Source: an uncultured Nitrospina sp.
GTDB taxonomy: Bacteria; Nitrospinota; Nitrospinia; Nitrospinales; VA-1
Length of the DNA stretch: 55,867 bases
Direction of reading: 5' to 3'
NCBI GenBank assembly: GCA_937891765.1
Contig: CALAGQ010000075.1
Location: 1-55,867 of the forward strand
Numbering within the stretch: the stretch's first letter is position 1; the number at the start of each line of letters is the position of its first letter. Shown here one piece after another: positions 43,219-52,380 of the stretch. The position numbers and the translations under genes are program-made. Under the pieces are notes generated by a model. That model was given only the letters and a program-made list of their open reading frames with translations. It was not told the DNA's origin and did not search any database.

Positions 43219-43392
43219 AAGTCGCGAGCACTTTTTGCTTGCCAGGCAGAGCTATGCCTCATTGGCCCCACGCCCCTCTAGCGAGGGAGGCAAATAGCAA
43301 AGGCTCTTTGAGCCGTGACAACTCTTTGCTCGCCAGAAACAGTCATTGCACATTGGGCTCACGCCTAGTGGCCCGACGGGAGTGGGCTAGCG
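43219..43392. repeat. Mosaic intergenic repeat, copy 8 (longest)
   Basis: Modules: A-like (ACTTTTTGCTTGCCAGGC, 43230-43247), C (GGCCCCACGCC, 43264-43274), B-like (AGGCTCTTTGAGCC, 43300-43313), A (AACTCTTTGCTCGCCAG, 43320-43336), C (GGGCTCACGCCTAGTGGC, 43355-43372). It fills the gap to the convergent glycosyltransferase, whose stop lies at its edge. Confidence 0.75.
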
Positions 43393-44064
43393 GATGGCGA
43401 GGTACCATTTGGTCAGGGTGCGCGGTGGGAACCCGATTCTGAACAGGATGGCGATGAGGATATTTCGCGCCGTGGTGAAAACGACTCCTTCCTTGATCCA
43501 GCGTCTTGGAGAAGTATGTGCCTTCTCCTTGAGCAGGATTACCGGCCCTTTTTTTCTCAAGCGACGGTAGAAATCAAGATCCTCACAAATAGGAATGGGG
43601 GAGAACCCATTCATATTTGTGAAGACCTCTTTGCGAACGAAGAATCCCTGATCACCATAAGCGAGGCCAAAATACTTGGAACGGATATTGGCTAGCAGAG
43701 TGATCAATTTGATCGACCATTTATCGGATTCGATACAGAGTGTGAAGGCACCTCCGACCCACTCAGGATTCTCCATCTGTTCCAGCATTTTCCGATAACT
43801 TTCAGGTTCGAGTCGGTTGTCGGCATGCAAAAAAAGCAGGATATCTCCGATGGCTTCGTCGGCACCGGCGTTCATTTGCATAGCGCGACCGGAGGAGCCG
43901 GTGATGACGCGGTGACTGAGCTTTTCGGCAATGGGGAGGGTGCCATCGTCACTCCCGCCATCGCTGACAATCAACTCGTGAGGAGAAAGCTGTTGGATTT
44001 GTGTCAGGGTCTTCTCGAGAACCAGCTCCTCATTAAGGGTGGGAACGATGATTGATACCTTCAA
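43387..44064 (-). CDS. Family 2 glycosyltransferase, TIGR04283 type
   Basis: A 225-residue GT-A transferase. VSIIVPTLNEELVLEKTL opens the nucleotide site, VSDGGSDDGT and LFLHADNRLEPE hold the metal-binding acids, and YGDQGFFVRKEVF and CEDLDFYRRLRKKG are the acceptor and base region. The RWIKEGVVFTTARNILI C terminus is typical of the TIGR04283 branch, sometimes linked to arsenosugar synthesis. The acceptor here is not known. Confidence 0.85.
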   Translation of the reverse strand: MKVSIIVPTLNEELVLEKTLTQIQQLSPHELIVSDGGSDDGTLPIAEKLSHRVITGSSGRAMQMNAGADEAIGDILLFLHADNRLEPESYRKMLEQMENPEWVGGAFTLCIESDKWSIKLITLLANIRSKYFGLAYGDQGFFVRKEVFTNMNGFSPIPICEDLDFYRRLRKKGPVILLKEKAHTSPRRWIKEGVVFTTARNILIAILFRIGFPPRTLTKWYLAIR

Positions 44065-44286
44065 ACCGATATATCTCCAGAAGGGAAGAACTTTTGCGTT
44101 AAGTGAAGTTTTCGCGCTGTTTGGGGCCTGCCCACGCGAGGAAAGTTAATCATAAAACGGGCAGAATTTCAAACCTCCTACCGGCGTGAGGGCAAAAAGG
44201 ATAGCAGGTTTCTTATCCTGCTATGTCATCTGGCGGAAAAATATTATAGAATATTGGAAACATAGATGCTTAATTTTGAGAATTCC

Positions 44287-44303
44287 CCTCCGCTCAGCGG
44301 AGG
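44287..44303 (+). promoter_or_regulatory. Hairpin overlapping the ribosome site of the leucyltransferase gene
   Basis: CCTCCGCT-C-AGCGGAGG is a perfect 8-bp inverted repeat with a one-base centre as written; the loop must open by a few pairs. Its right arm enters the AGGAAGG ribosome site of the next gene. It is like repeat module G (GCGGAG/CTCCGC) and could mask translation. Confidence 0.45.
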
Positions 44304-44312
44304 AAGGTGAAC

Positions 44313-45101
44313 ATGTTAGCCCATTTTATAGATTCCAGATCATTTCAGTGCGGGTATTTTAAGGATAGGAAATCCCTGTTCGAGGAGTATCTGCTTGAAG
44401 ATGTTTCTGAAGTGGAGTTTGAATACCTGCTGGCTCATGGGATGCGCCATTTCGGGGATTATTTTTTTCGTCCTAAGTGTCAGGACTGCTACCAGTGCAT
44501 TCCCATTCGAGCGCGGACCGAGGATTTCAAGCTGACCCGAAACCAGAAACGGGCTTTGGTTTCCTGCAAGGGTGTGGAGGTTAAGATCGGTGTGCCTCAA
44601 TATACCCAGGAGAAGTTTCATCTATACCTCACTCATAAGGAAAGGTTTTTTTCTCTTCAGGATGATGTGGAAGATGAACAAAACTTCAGGCTGTCTTTTT
44701 ATGTCAACACACCTTTCGGAATTGAGTTCGAATACTATCTTGATGGAAAGCTCATTGGCGTGGCGCTGGGTGACAAAACTTCTCAGTCTTTTTCGGCAAT
44801 CTATACTTTTTATGAGGTTCCCGATAAAAAAATGAGCTTGGGAACTTTCAGTGTATTGAAACAGATGGAATATGCCCTCACAAGCCGGATCAAATATTTC
44901 TATCTCGGTTATTATATTGCCGAGAATGCGTCTCTGGTCTATAAGGCAAGCTTCAGACCCAACGAGGTTTATCTGGATCGGGAGTGGCGCCCCTTTCGAA
45001 ATGCCGAAGGCGATTTCCTCATTCCCCAGGATAAGTTGCAATGGAAAAACTCCGACCAACTGGTCAAAGCCGCATCCCATATTGAATTCACAGAGACCTG
45101 A
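44313..45101 (+). CDS. bpt: Aspartate/glutamate leucyltransferase, N-end rule
   Basis: A 262-residue protein of the Ate1/Bpt family, which transfers Leu (or Arg) from tRNA to proteins with N-terminal Asp or Glu, marking them for ClpSAP. The N-terminal domain has FFRPKCQDCYQCIPIRA, the conserved Cys-rich motif that can bind a metal or cluster. The C-terminal GNAT-like domain has LGTFSVLKQMEYAL and YFYLGYYI. The ATG at 44313 with AGGAAGG is preferred over the GTG six bases before. Confidence 0.88.
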   Translation: MLAHFIDSRSFQCGYFKDRKSLFEEYLLEDVSEVEFEYLLAHGMRHFGDYFFRPKCQDCYQCIPIRARTEDFKLTRNQKRALVSCKGVEVKIGVPQYTQEKFHLYLTHKERFFSLQDDVEDEQNFRLSFYVNTPFGIEFEYYLDGKLIGVALGDKTSQSFSAIYTFYEVPDKKMSLGTFSVLKQMEYALTSRIKYFYLGYYIAENASLVYKASFRPNEVYLDREWRPFRNAEGDFLIPQDKLQWKNSDQLVKAASHIEFTET

Positions 45102-45200
45102 TTTTGGTAGCGTTGGAATTGAGTTGAATTGGGGCGATGCAGTCCATATACTTAGCGAAACATCTCTAACAGGTAATGCCTTCCGATATACTTGTAAACT

Positions 45201-45644
45201 ATGGCCAAAAATAAATCGACATCATCAATGAGTAAAAAACGTATTTCATCGATTGCGTTGGGTCTTTTGGTCTGCTTGATTGTGGGAGGTGTTTATGTTG
45301 GGACCAAGCCGAAGGCTCAGCCTGTGGCTCCGGCAACGGGTTTTTTGATTGAAACCCGCCCGCTCATGTCCGATGCCTCCTTCACAGGTCGGGTGGCAGA
45401 AGCCTACCGCATCGCTGCGGAAATTCCCAAAGTGATCGACAGCCTGTTTTGTTATTGCTACTGCAAAAAGAATCACCAGCATAAAACCCTACTGACCTGT
45501 TACACGAACAAGCACGGCTCTAAATGCGATATCTGCCTTGGGGAAGTTTTTTACGCCTATGAATTGTATAATGAGGGGAAGACTCTGGACGAAATTGTAA
45601 TTGCCGTGGACAAAAAGTTTTATCGGCCTTATCGCAAAACATAA
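45201..45644 (+). CDS. PCYCGC-motif protein, membrane-anchored
   Basis: A 147-residue protein with one N-terminal membrane helix (about 17-34). Residues 70-140 match the PCYCGC-motif family: IDSLFCYCYCKKNHQHKTLL, then SKCDICLGEVFYAYELYNEG, with six Cys and several His that could bind metal. It probably sits on the periplasmic side. It begins a plus-strand group with a thioredoxin-like gene nine bases downstream and a cytochrome b, so a role in redox-complex assembly or copper handling is likely (inference). Confidence 0.75.
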   Translation: MAKNKSTSSMSKKRISSIALGLLVCLIVGGVYVGTKPKAQPVAPATGFLIETRPLMSDASFTGRVAEAYRIAAEIPKVIDSLFCYCYCKKNHQHKTLLTCYTNKHGSKCDICLGEVFYAYELYNEGKTLDEIVIAVDKKFYRPYRKT

Positions 45645-45652
45645 AATCTATT

Positions 45653-46216
45653 ATGGAAAACGTAGCTCAAGACAAACCCATCAGCATTTATATTCCGTAC
45701 ACCTTTCTGGTTGCGGCGCTTTTGTCTGTATTCGTGATGTCGATCAATAAGGTGGATTTAAAACCCTATGAAACCGAATATCCGGCAGAGGCATTTTTGT
45801 CTCCCGAATTTGAACTGCCTACTCTGGCGGGAGGGAAGGTGAAGCTTTCCGACTATCACGGCAAAGTGGTGTTCATCAACTTTTGGGCGACCTGGTGCGG
45901 AACCTGCGAAGTGGAAATGCCTTCGATGGAAAAACTGTACCGAAAATATAAAGACTTTGGATTCGAGATGCTCACCATTAGCGTGGATAAAGATCAGAGC
46001 CTGATTGAACCGTTCATGAAAAAATTCAATCTGACGTTCCCGGTATTGCTCGACCCTGAAAGCGAAGTTGCTAAAAAAGTTTATAAGACCACTGGCGTTC
46101 CTGAAACCTTTATCGTTAACCGAGAAGGCCTCATTGTCCATAAAGCGATTGGTCCGCGAGACTGGGCCAACGAAGAAACTCTGGAGGCTTTTTCCCAAAT
46201 GGTGCTCGGGAGTTGA
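45653..46216 (+). CDS. TlpA/ResA-like thiol-disulfide protein
   Basis: A 187-residue protein with an N-terminal membrane anchor (about 11-29) and a periplasmic thioredoxin fold. The redox motif is WCGTC near residue 83 in NFWATWCGTCEVEMPSME, and the cis-Pro is in GVPETFIV. Relatives reduce cysteines for cytochrome c heme attachment or copper centre assembly. It overlaps the next gene and sits in the cytochrome b operon. Confidence 0.9.
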   Translation: MENVAQDKPISIYIPYTFLVAALLSVFVMSINKVDLKPYETEYPAEAFLSPEFELPTLAGGKVKLSDYHGKVVFINFWATWCGTCEVEMPSMEKLYRKYKDFGFEMLTISVDKDQSLIEPFMKKFNLTFPVLLDPESEVAKKVYKTTGVPETFIVNREGLIVHKAIGPRDWANEETLEAFSQMVLGS

Positions 46217-46647
46217 TGATGAATAATTTTCGTCTTGCATCGATAGTTTTTCTGGCGTTCCTTTTCCTGTTTCCATCTCAGGAAATATTTGCGCATGGTG
46301 GCGGTCACAAACCCGAGGAAAAAAAGGTGGAAGCACCAGCATCCAAAGACTCGATGTACTCCGCTAAAAAGACCGACTCACTTTCGGACTCCGATGGCAG
46401 TCTCGATAATATATTTTCTCCCACCGACCTGTTCACGCAAGACGAGTTAGTCTCCCCTATGCCAATGGATGATATGAAAATGGAAGGAAGTCATAATGAA
46501 CATGCGGAGCATCAGCAAGCTCAGGTTCAGCTTTCTCGTCATGAGAGGGTTTCATCATCCAGTAAAGGGTTTGGGGTCGCTGTCGGCATCACCCTGTTTG
46601 CCGGTTTAGCGTTTGCTGGTCTCACATTCACGCGACCGGGAGAATGA
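46216..46647 (+). CDS. His/Met-rich membrane protein, unknown
   Basis: A 143-residue protein with a signal peptide (residues 1-25, cut after FA/H) that leaves an N-terminal HGGGHKPEE. The middle is acidic and rich in Ser, Met and His ([19 protein letters not shown]), and a hydrophobic helix is at 115-135. The His and Met clusters suggest metal (copper) binding. Its start overlaps the tlpA-like stop (TGATG); a second ATG follows directly. It ends four bases before the cytochrome b start. No family recognised. Confidence 0.6.
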   Translation: MMNNFRLASIVFLAFLFLFPSQEIFAHGGGHKPEEKKVEAPASKDSMYSAKKTDSLSDSDGSLDNIFSPTDLFTQDELVSPMPMDDMKMEGSHNEHAEHQQAQVQLSRHERVSSSSKGFGVAVGITLFAGLAFAGLTFTRPGE

Positions 46648-46651
46648 CCTG

Positions 46652-47665
46652 ATGGCTAACGGGCTTTCAAAAATTTTGCGAGATCGGTTAGGCCTTCAAC
46701 TTCTTGAGTACGACATTCCAGAACACGCCAACTCTATAAAATATTCCCTGGGAGGCATGACCCTGTCGGCCTTCACGGTTCTGGTTCTCAGTGGAATTTT
46801 GCTGGCACAATTTTTTGTGCCGGATCCCGAACGAGCCAACCGGAGCCTACATTACCTCGTCGATCAGGTTTATTTGGGCTGGTTCCTGCGCGGCATTCAT
46901 TTCTGGGCGGCAGAAGTGCTGACCGTGACCATGACTCTGCATGTGATACGCGTCTTTTTTACGGCATCCTATAAAAATCCCCGCGAAATAAACTGGTTGA
47001 TAGGAATCGGCCTGATGTTGCTGATGGTGACGTTGCTGTTTACCGGCACGGTTATCAAATGGGATCAGGAAGCCTATGAAGCGCTGGCGCACTTTCTCTG
47101 GGTGGCGGAGCAAATTGGTGTTTTTGGCCTACCCCTGACAGAAGCATTTGCTCCAGGCGTGCCGCTGCTAAACCGGATTTATATGGCTCACATATCATTG
47201 CTCCCGATCATCACTTTGTTGATGGTGGGACTGCACCTGTTCTACGTTAAGTTCCACAAACTATCACCTCTGCCCGAAGCGCAGGAAAAAAGTAATGATA
47301 TGCCGTTCACCCGGCATATGGCCTACCTGCAAAGAGCGGGAGCGGGAGTGTTCCTGTTGATCTGTTTGCTGGCGCTCACCATCGCGCCACCACTGGGAGA
47401 AGAGCCGGTGTTGGGGCTGGAAGTGACCAAACCGCCGTGGCAGTTTGTCTGGATATTTGCTTTGGAAAACCTGTGGGTGCCTTCTCTGGTTATTGCGCCG
47501 CCGCTCATTATTCTGTTTCTGGCTGCCATCCCCTTCGTCGATCAGAACAAGGAACGCTACTGGAAAAAACGGCCGCTGGCGATGACGGTTCTGGTTGGAT
47601 TCATCCTGCTGTTCACCTGCCTCATTATTTGGGGAAAAATAACAACCATGACCCATTCCATGTAA
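46652..47665 (+). CDS. b6-like diheme cytochrome b
   Basis: A 337-residue membrane cytochrome b with about eight helices. The heme ligands are H83 and H97 (13 between) and H180 and H195 (14 between, the b6-type spacing). KWDQEAY matches b6 WDQ. The C-terminal helices resemble subunit IV, fused in one chain. At the place of the Qo PEWY motif it has PPWQF ([15 protein letters not shown]), so the Glu is replaced. No Rieske or cytochrome c1/f gene is near. It likely accepts electrons from quinol in the inner membrane. GGGAGA precedes the ATG at 46652. Confidence 0.88.
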   Translation: MANGLSKILRDRLGLQLLEYDIPEHANSIKYSLGGMTLSAFTVLVLSGILLAQFFVPDPERANRSLHYLVDQVYLGWFLRGIHFWAAEVLTVTMTLHVIRVFFTASYKNPREINWLIGIGLMLLMVTLLFTGTVIKWDQEAYEALAHFLWVAEQIGVFGLPLTEAFAPGVPLLNRIYMAHISLLPIITLLMVGLHLFYVKFHKLSPLPEAQEKSNDMPFTRHMAYLQRAGAGVFLLICLLALTIAPPLGEEPVLGLEVTKPPWQFVWIFALENLWVPSLVIAPPLIILFLAAIPFVDQNKERYWKKRPLAMTVLVGFILLFTCLIIWGKITTMTHSM

Positions 47666-47754
47666 CTACTGAGCGTAGGGCCGACGAGTCAGGATGGTTT
47701 GCTGCCAGCTATAATCGTCTGGGTATGAGTTTTGCCTCTGCTGTAATTTATTGA

Positions 47755-48006
47755 ATGACAATACATATAGAAATCCTGACCAAAAAAGATTGCTGTCTCT
47801 GTGATGACGCGAAGGCGATTGTTGAGCGGGTGCTTCCCGGTTATCCTGCGACCCTGACCTTGACGGATATTGAGTCCGATCCCGTTCTGTTTGAGTCTTA
47901 TAAGGAACGCATTCCGGTGGTGCGGATTAACGGCGAAGAAAGTTTTGTGTACAAGGCGCACGAAACCACCCTGCGTAAAAAACTGGATAAACTTATGGAG
48001 CACTAA
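47755..48006 (+). CDS. Glutaredoxin-like protein
   Basis: An 83-residue glutaredoxin fold of the DUF836 type. The CxxC is C14-L-C-D-D in TKKDCCLCDDAKAI (CCLC), and the cis-Pro is in RIPVVRINGEE. It acts on thiols in the cytosol. It is followed after two bases by the pterin dehydratase gene and lies 89 bases after the cytochrome b gene, so it may be in the same transcript. Confidence 0.82.
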   Translation: MTIHIEILTKKDCCLCDDAKAIVERVLPGYPATLTLTDIESDPVLFESYKERIPVVRINGEESFVYKAHETTLRKKLDKLMEH

Positions 48007-48008
48007 AA

Positions 48009-48314
48009 ATGGTAGAAAAGATCGCCTTGACCGAACAGGAACTGGAAGAAAAGTTAAAAGAGATGGCGCCGGAATGGAAAACCGGCAAGAACGAAAAAGG
48101 GGTGCCTTACATCGAGCGGGTCCACCATGCCTCCAAATTCATGGAGGGGATCGCTTTTGTGGGCAAGGTCGCTGAAGCGGCGGAATCCAACAACCATCAT
48201 CCCGACATCATCATCAACTACAAACGTATTTCCGTTCGTTACTGGACTCACACAGCAAGCGGAGTCACTCTCGCCGACGTGCAGATGGCTCAAAAAATTG
48301 ACCCGCTGTTTTAA
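48009..48314 (+). CDS. phhB: Pterin-4a-carbinolamine dehydratase
   Basis: A 101-residue protein of usual length. The active-site motif NNHHPDIIINYKRISVRYWTH carries the three catalytic His. It dehydrates 4a-hydroxytetrahydropterin, recycling the cofactor of aromatic amino-acid hydroxylases. No phenylalanine hydroxylase is in the window. In bacteria lacking one, the protein is thought to help molybdopterin or other pterin-dependent steps. Coupled to the glutaredoxin-like gene. Confidence 0.92.
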   Translation: MVEKIALTEQELEEKLKEMAPEWKTGKNEKGVPYIERVHHASKFMEGIAFVGKVAEAAESNNHHPDIIINYKRISVRYWTHTASGVTLADVQMAQKIDPLF

Positions 48315-48334
48315 TAGGGCAACTAAAAAAGGGG

Positions 48335-49579
48335 TTAATCGGTCTGATTTTCCGACTGCAGGATATCATCAAGCGTCTGGCGGCTACGGGTTTGCACGCA
48401 CTGGTCGCCATCGATCACGACTTCGGGGATGAGGGGCTGAGAATTGTAGTTCGAGGACATGGCATGACCATAAGCTCCCGCGCCACCAATCACGATGCAG
48501 TCTCTCGGTTTCGGCATGGGCAGTCTGCGGGCTACCGGTTCTTCATCTTTTTGCGTCAACACATCCCCTGATTCGCAAACGGGTCCTGCGACGATGAGGT
48601 CCTGTTCCGGCCCGAGGTCATCGCCGACAAACCAGATAGGGTGAAACGATCCATACGCCATGGGGCGGAGGAGATGGCAGAAGCCGACATTCGTCAACAC
48701 ATAGTCGATGCGTTTCCCATCTTCATCGAAAGTATGGTTGAGAGAACGCACTTCTCCGATCAGATACCCGCAACCGGCGACGAACCTTCGCCCCGGTTCG
48801 ATTTCGCAAACGATGTCCCGACCGAAATGATCCTTCAGTAGTTTTGCGCGTTCTTCTAGAACAGTTTTGTAGCCGGTAATATCTTCTTGTGGCTGGTCGG
48901 GATCATATTGGTAGGGCAGTCCGCCACCAAAGTTTACCGTTTCCACTTGGTCAAACTGTTTGGCGAATTCCACCAGTTTTCCGGTGATGCGTTTGAGATG
49001 TTCCATATCCCCACCCGACCCGATGTGCATATGCACTCCGGAAACGGTCAGTCCATACTCTTTGGCAAGACGCTTGACCTCATCCAGGTTCTGGTACCAG
49101 ATTCCGTGCTTGCTGTAGGGTCCGCCGGTATTGGTTTTTTTAGAATGGCCGGCACCTTCACCGGGGTTGATGCGGATCGAGATTTTCGGAGAACCGGCGC
49201 CTTTAGCTTTGAAGGCCTTGCCATATTCTTCGACCATCCCTAGCGTGCCGCAATTGCAGTAAATATTGTTTTCGAGACAGAACTTTACATCGTCATCGTT
49301 GAAAAACACATCGCTGGTGAAGCAGATGTCGTCAGTGCAAAATCCCGCACGCAGGGCGCGTTGCACTTCAAAAACACTGACCGCGTCAATTTTGACACCG
49401 TTGTCGAGCATTTCTTTAAGAATGCGGACATTGGAACTGGCCTTCATGGCGTAACGGGTAACAGGGGCCAGTTGCTTGATCTCAGCAATCGAACGGCGGA
49501 GGTGTTCCAGACTGTATACATAAACGGGGGTGCCAAATTTGCTGGCTATGTCCCGCACTTCTACGTTTTCAATTTTCAT
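48335..49579 (-). CDS. lysA: Diaminopimelate decarboxylase
   Basis: A 414-residue fold III PLP enzyme making lysine from meso-diaminopimelate. The Schiff-base lysine is in TRYAMKASSN near 45. HMHIGSGGD, FGGGLPYQYD, EPGRRFVAGCGYL, GPVCESGDVL and GAYGHAMSSNYN follow as in LysA. The VGDDLGPEQDL insert is shared by proteobacterial forms. Monocistronic, converging on the pterin dehydratase gene with 20 bases between. Confidence 0.95.
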   Translation of the reverse strand: MKIENVEVRDIASKFGTPVYVYSLEHLRRSIAEIKQLAPVTRYAMKASSNVRILKEMLDNGVKIDAVSVFEVQRALRAGFCTDDICFTSDVFFNDDDVKFCLENNIYCNCGTLGMVEEYGKAFKAKGAGSPKISIRINPGEGAGHSKKTNTGGPYSKHGIWYQNLDEVKRLAKEYGLTVSGVHMHIGSGGDMEHLKRITGKLVEFAKQFDQVETVNFGGGLPYQYDPDQPQEDITGYKTVLEERAKLLKDHFGRDIVCEIEPGRRFVAGCGYLIGEVRSLNHTFDEDGKRIDYVLTNVGFCHLLRPMAYGSFHPIWFVGDDLGPEQDLIVAGPVCESGDVLTQKDEEPVARRLPMPKPRDCIVIGGAGAYGHAMSSNYNSQPLIPEVVIDGDQCVQTRSRQTLDDILQSENQTD

Positions 49580-49676
49580 GAATGTTGTCTACTCCGTACT
49601 GATGATTCAATAATATAACCTCGATTTTATAGCACAGATTGGTGGATCAAAGAATCCCTTTGTTTTCAATTGACAT

Positions 49677-49770
49677 TCCACTAGGCGTGGGGCCAAATAG
49701 CATATACTTATCTGCTAGCAAAGAGTTATCGCGACCGAAAGATCTCCTGCCAGTCGCCCCTCCGGCTAGT
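49677..49770. repeat. Mosaic intergenic repeat, copy 9
   Basis: Module C reversed (CCACTAGGCGTGGGGCC, 49678-49694), module A reversed (CTGCTAGCAAAGAGTTATC, 49712-49730) and GCCCCTCCGGCTAGT. It lies in the divergent gap between lysA and speA, the only copy in a divergent promoter region. Confidence 0.65.
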
Positions 49771-49801
49771 ATTGGATAATATTTTAAGGAACGATTCCGC
49801 T

Positions 49802-51724
49802 ATGACAAAATGGACGATTGACGAAGCCCGTGAACATTACAACATTAATGGTTGGGGAGCGGGTTATTTTGATATCAACGCCAAGGGCAATATTGTTGTG
49901 CGCCCCGACAGGGAGAGTGCGCATCATATTGACCTTAAGGAGCTGGTCGATGATATCCAGTCCAAAGGGTATTCTCTGCCGGTGCTGATTCGGTTTTCAG
50001 ACATTCTTAAAGCCAGTATCGCCAACCTCGCCAACTCATTTCAACGCTCCATCGATGAATATGAATATAAGGGCCAGTATCATGGGGTTTACCCCATCAA
50101 GGTCAACCAGCAAAGGCAGGTGGTGGAAGAGATTGTAAAATTCGGCCAGCCTTTTAATATCGGACTGGAAGCCGGGTCTAAGCCGGAACTGCACGCCATC
50201 CTCGCCATCCTCGATAATCCGGAAGCCTTGCTGGTCTGCAATGGTTATAAAGATGAAGCCTTCATTCGTCTGGCATTGATGAGTCAGAAGCTGGGCAAGA
50301 AGGTGTTCATCGTTGTGGAGAAACTTGACGAACTGGAGTTGATCGATAGAGTGGCAAAGGAACTTGGAGTGCAACCCAATATCGGACTCCGCATCAAGCT
50401 GGTGAGCGCGGGGCAGGGGCGTTGGTCTTCATCAGCCGGGGAATACTCCAAGTTCGGACTGAACACGATGGAGCTGATGGAAGCCCTAGAAATCGCCAAG
50501 AGCAAAAATATTCTCGATTGTGTCAAACTGATTCATTTTCATCTGGGAAGCCAGATCACCAATATCCGCAGAATCAAAAACAGTCTGAAAGAAGTAGGGC
50601 GGTTCTATTCTGAGCTGATGAAGTTCGGATGCAACATCGAGTACATAGATGTGGGCGGCGGACTGGGCATCGACTACGACGGGTCGCGGTCGACCTTCGC
50701 GTCCAGCACCAATTACTCCGTGCAGGAATACGCTAACGATGTGGTCTATCACCTGCTGGAAATTTGTCAGGCGGAAAACCTGCCGCACCCGAATATCATT
50801 TCAGAATCCGGCCGGGCCATGACCGCGCATCATTCCATTCTTGTTGTCAACGTGCTGGATGTGACCAGCTTTCCAGAATGGAGTGACCATATTGAAATTG
50901 CCGATGACGCACCCAAAGTGGTGAAAGAAATTTTTGATGTGCTCGATTCCACCTCCAACAAAAATCTAATCGAGTCGTGGCATGACGCCGTGCATCTGAA
51001 AGAGGAAGTGCAAAACAAGTATTTGCTCGGCCTGCTCTCTCTGTCCGACCGGGCCGTGGCCGAACGTATTTACTGGGGGATCTGCCGCAAAATTGAAAAA
51101 ATGAGTTCCCGGCTGAAATTTCTGCCGGATGATATCCGATCCCTTAAAACTAAACTGGCCGATAAATACTTCTGCAATTTTTCCGTGTTCCAATCCGTGC
51201 CCGACTCATGGGCGATTGATCAGGTGTTCCCTGTCGTGCCTCTGCACCGCCTGAATGAAGAACCTCAGCGCGATGCGACACTTGAAGATATCACCTGCGA
51301 CTCGGATGGAAGGATAGACAACTTCATCGGCACGAACCGTGGAACTGAAAACACGTTGCGAGTGCATTCCCTCAAGCCGGGGGAAAGTTACTCCCTGTGC
51401 ATTTTTCTCACTGGAGCGTATCAGGAAATTCTCGGAGACCTGCACAACCTGTTTGGCGACACCAACACAGTTCACGTTTCACTTAAAAAAGATGGGACAC
51501 TGAACTACGAGCAGATCATTGAAGGCGAAAATGTGGCCGATGTTTTGGACTATGTGCAGTTCAGTGCCAATGAACTCGCAGGGCGCGTAGACGGTTTCCT
51601 GATCGGATGTGTGCAAAGAGGTGTGGTCACACAACAGGAAGCCGATGACTTTCTCGATCTCTACAAAGCAGGCTTGAATGGCTACACCTATCTGGTGAAG
51701 CCAGATGCCACTGAAAAAGACTAG
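49802..51724 (+). CDS. speA: Biosynthetic arginine decarboxylase
   Basis: A 640-residue fold III PLP enzyme converting arginine to agmatine, first step of polyamine synthesis. The Schiff-base Lys is in YHGVYPIKVNQQRQVVEEI. GLEAGSKPEL, VKLIHFHLGSQI, YIDVGGGLGIDYDGS and SESGRAMTAHHS match SpeA, and the length is typical. The ATG at 49802 has AAGGA nine bases before; an upstream in-frame TTG at 49772 is less likely. No speB is in the window. Confidence 0.95.
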   Translation: MTKWTIDEAREHYNINGWGAGYFDINAKGNIVVRPDRESAHHIDLKELVDDIQSKGYSLPVLIRFSDILKASIANLANSFQRSIDEYEYKGQYHGVYPIKVNQQRQVVEEIVKFGQPFNIGLEAGSKPELHAILAILDNPEALLVCNGYKDEAFIRLALMSQKLGKKVFIVVEKLDELELIDRVAKELGVQPNIGLRIKLVSAGQGRWSSSAGEYSKFGLNTMELMEALEIAKSKNILDCVKLIHFHLGSQITNIRRIKNSLKEVGRFYSELMKFGCNIEYIDVGGGLGIDYDGSRSTFASSTNYSVQEYANDVVYHLLEICQAENLPHPNIISESGRAMTAHHSILVVNVLDVTSFPEWSDHIEIADDAPKVVKEIFDVLDSTSNKNLIESWHDAVHLKEEVQNKYLLGLLSLSDRAVAERIYWGICRKIEKMSSRLKFLPDDIRSLKTKLADKYFCNFSVFQSVPDSWAIDQVFPVVPLHRLNEEPQRDATLEDITCDSDGRIDNFIGTNRGTENTLRVHSLKPGESYSLCIFLTGAYQEILGDLHNLFGDTNTVHVSLKKDGTLNYEQIIEGENVADVLDYVQFSANELAGRVDGFLIGCVQRGVVTQQEADDFLDLYKAGLNGYTYLVKPDATEKD

Positions 51725-51726
51725 TT

Positions 51727-52365
51727 TTACTCCGCCTGAGGGACAGGTTGTTCGTAAAAACTTTCTATCTGCTCAATGCGTTCCTTCGTAGTCGGGTGGG
51801 TGGAGAAATAGCTGGCCTCATCGGACTTGCCTCCCGACTCCTTACGGAAAACCTGAAACACTTCAATCAAATGGTGAGGAGGTACATCGGCCTTCACCAA
51901 ATAACCGACTCCCAGTTTATCGGCCTCCAGTTCCTGTGGACGGGAAAACCCACCGACCACAACCGGTTTTACCAGGTACTCGGCATAGCCCACCCCCGGC
52001 ACAAACAAATTGGCGACCGAAAAGGCGATGGATGTAAGAATCGAAACTCCCATGCTGGAATAATAATGGCCTGCTTTCAAATGACCGATTTCATGCGCCG
52101 CCACGGCCACTCTCTGCTCTTGCGTTAATTGATGCAGAAGATCATCGGTGATATGAACGTCGTTCCCCGTGGTCACCCAGGCGTTGGAAAAGTCCACATA
52201 ATGCACCACAGCGTTATACTCCTCATCAGGGAAATTGGCCTTGGCAACCTTATCCACTGCGGTTTTCCATAGGTAGATGTCGTGGGTGCAGCCGACGCAG
52301 TCCTTGTCTGGAACGGTCTGGCATCCACTGATGATGATCAGAATCAGTAGGAATATTTTTTTCAT
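51727..52365 (-). CDS. M48-family zinc metalloprotease lipoprotein
   Basis: A 212-residue protein with a lipoprotein signal (ILIIISGC, acylated Cys near residue 15). The zinc motif is AAHEIGHLKAGH near residue 89, with the third ligand Glu in PQELEADKLG. YFSTHPTTKERI near the C terminus is typical of M48 (BepA/LoiP-like). It degrades or refolds misfolded outer-membrane proteins in the periplasm. It converges on speA, two bases from its stop. Confidence 0.9.
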   Translation of the reverse strand: MKKIFLLILIIISGCQTVPDKDCVGCTHDIYLWKTAVDKVAKANFPDEEYNAVVHYVDFSNAWVTTGNDVHITDDLLHQLTQEQRVAVAAHEIGHLKAGHYYSSMGVSILTSIAFSVANLFVPGVGYAEYLVKPVVVGGFSRPQELEADKLGVGYLVKADVPPHHLIEVFQVFRKESGGKSDEASYFSTHPTTKERIEQIESFYEQPVPQAE

Positions 52366-52380
52366 AGCAAAGGTAGGCAA

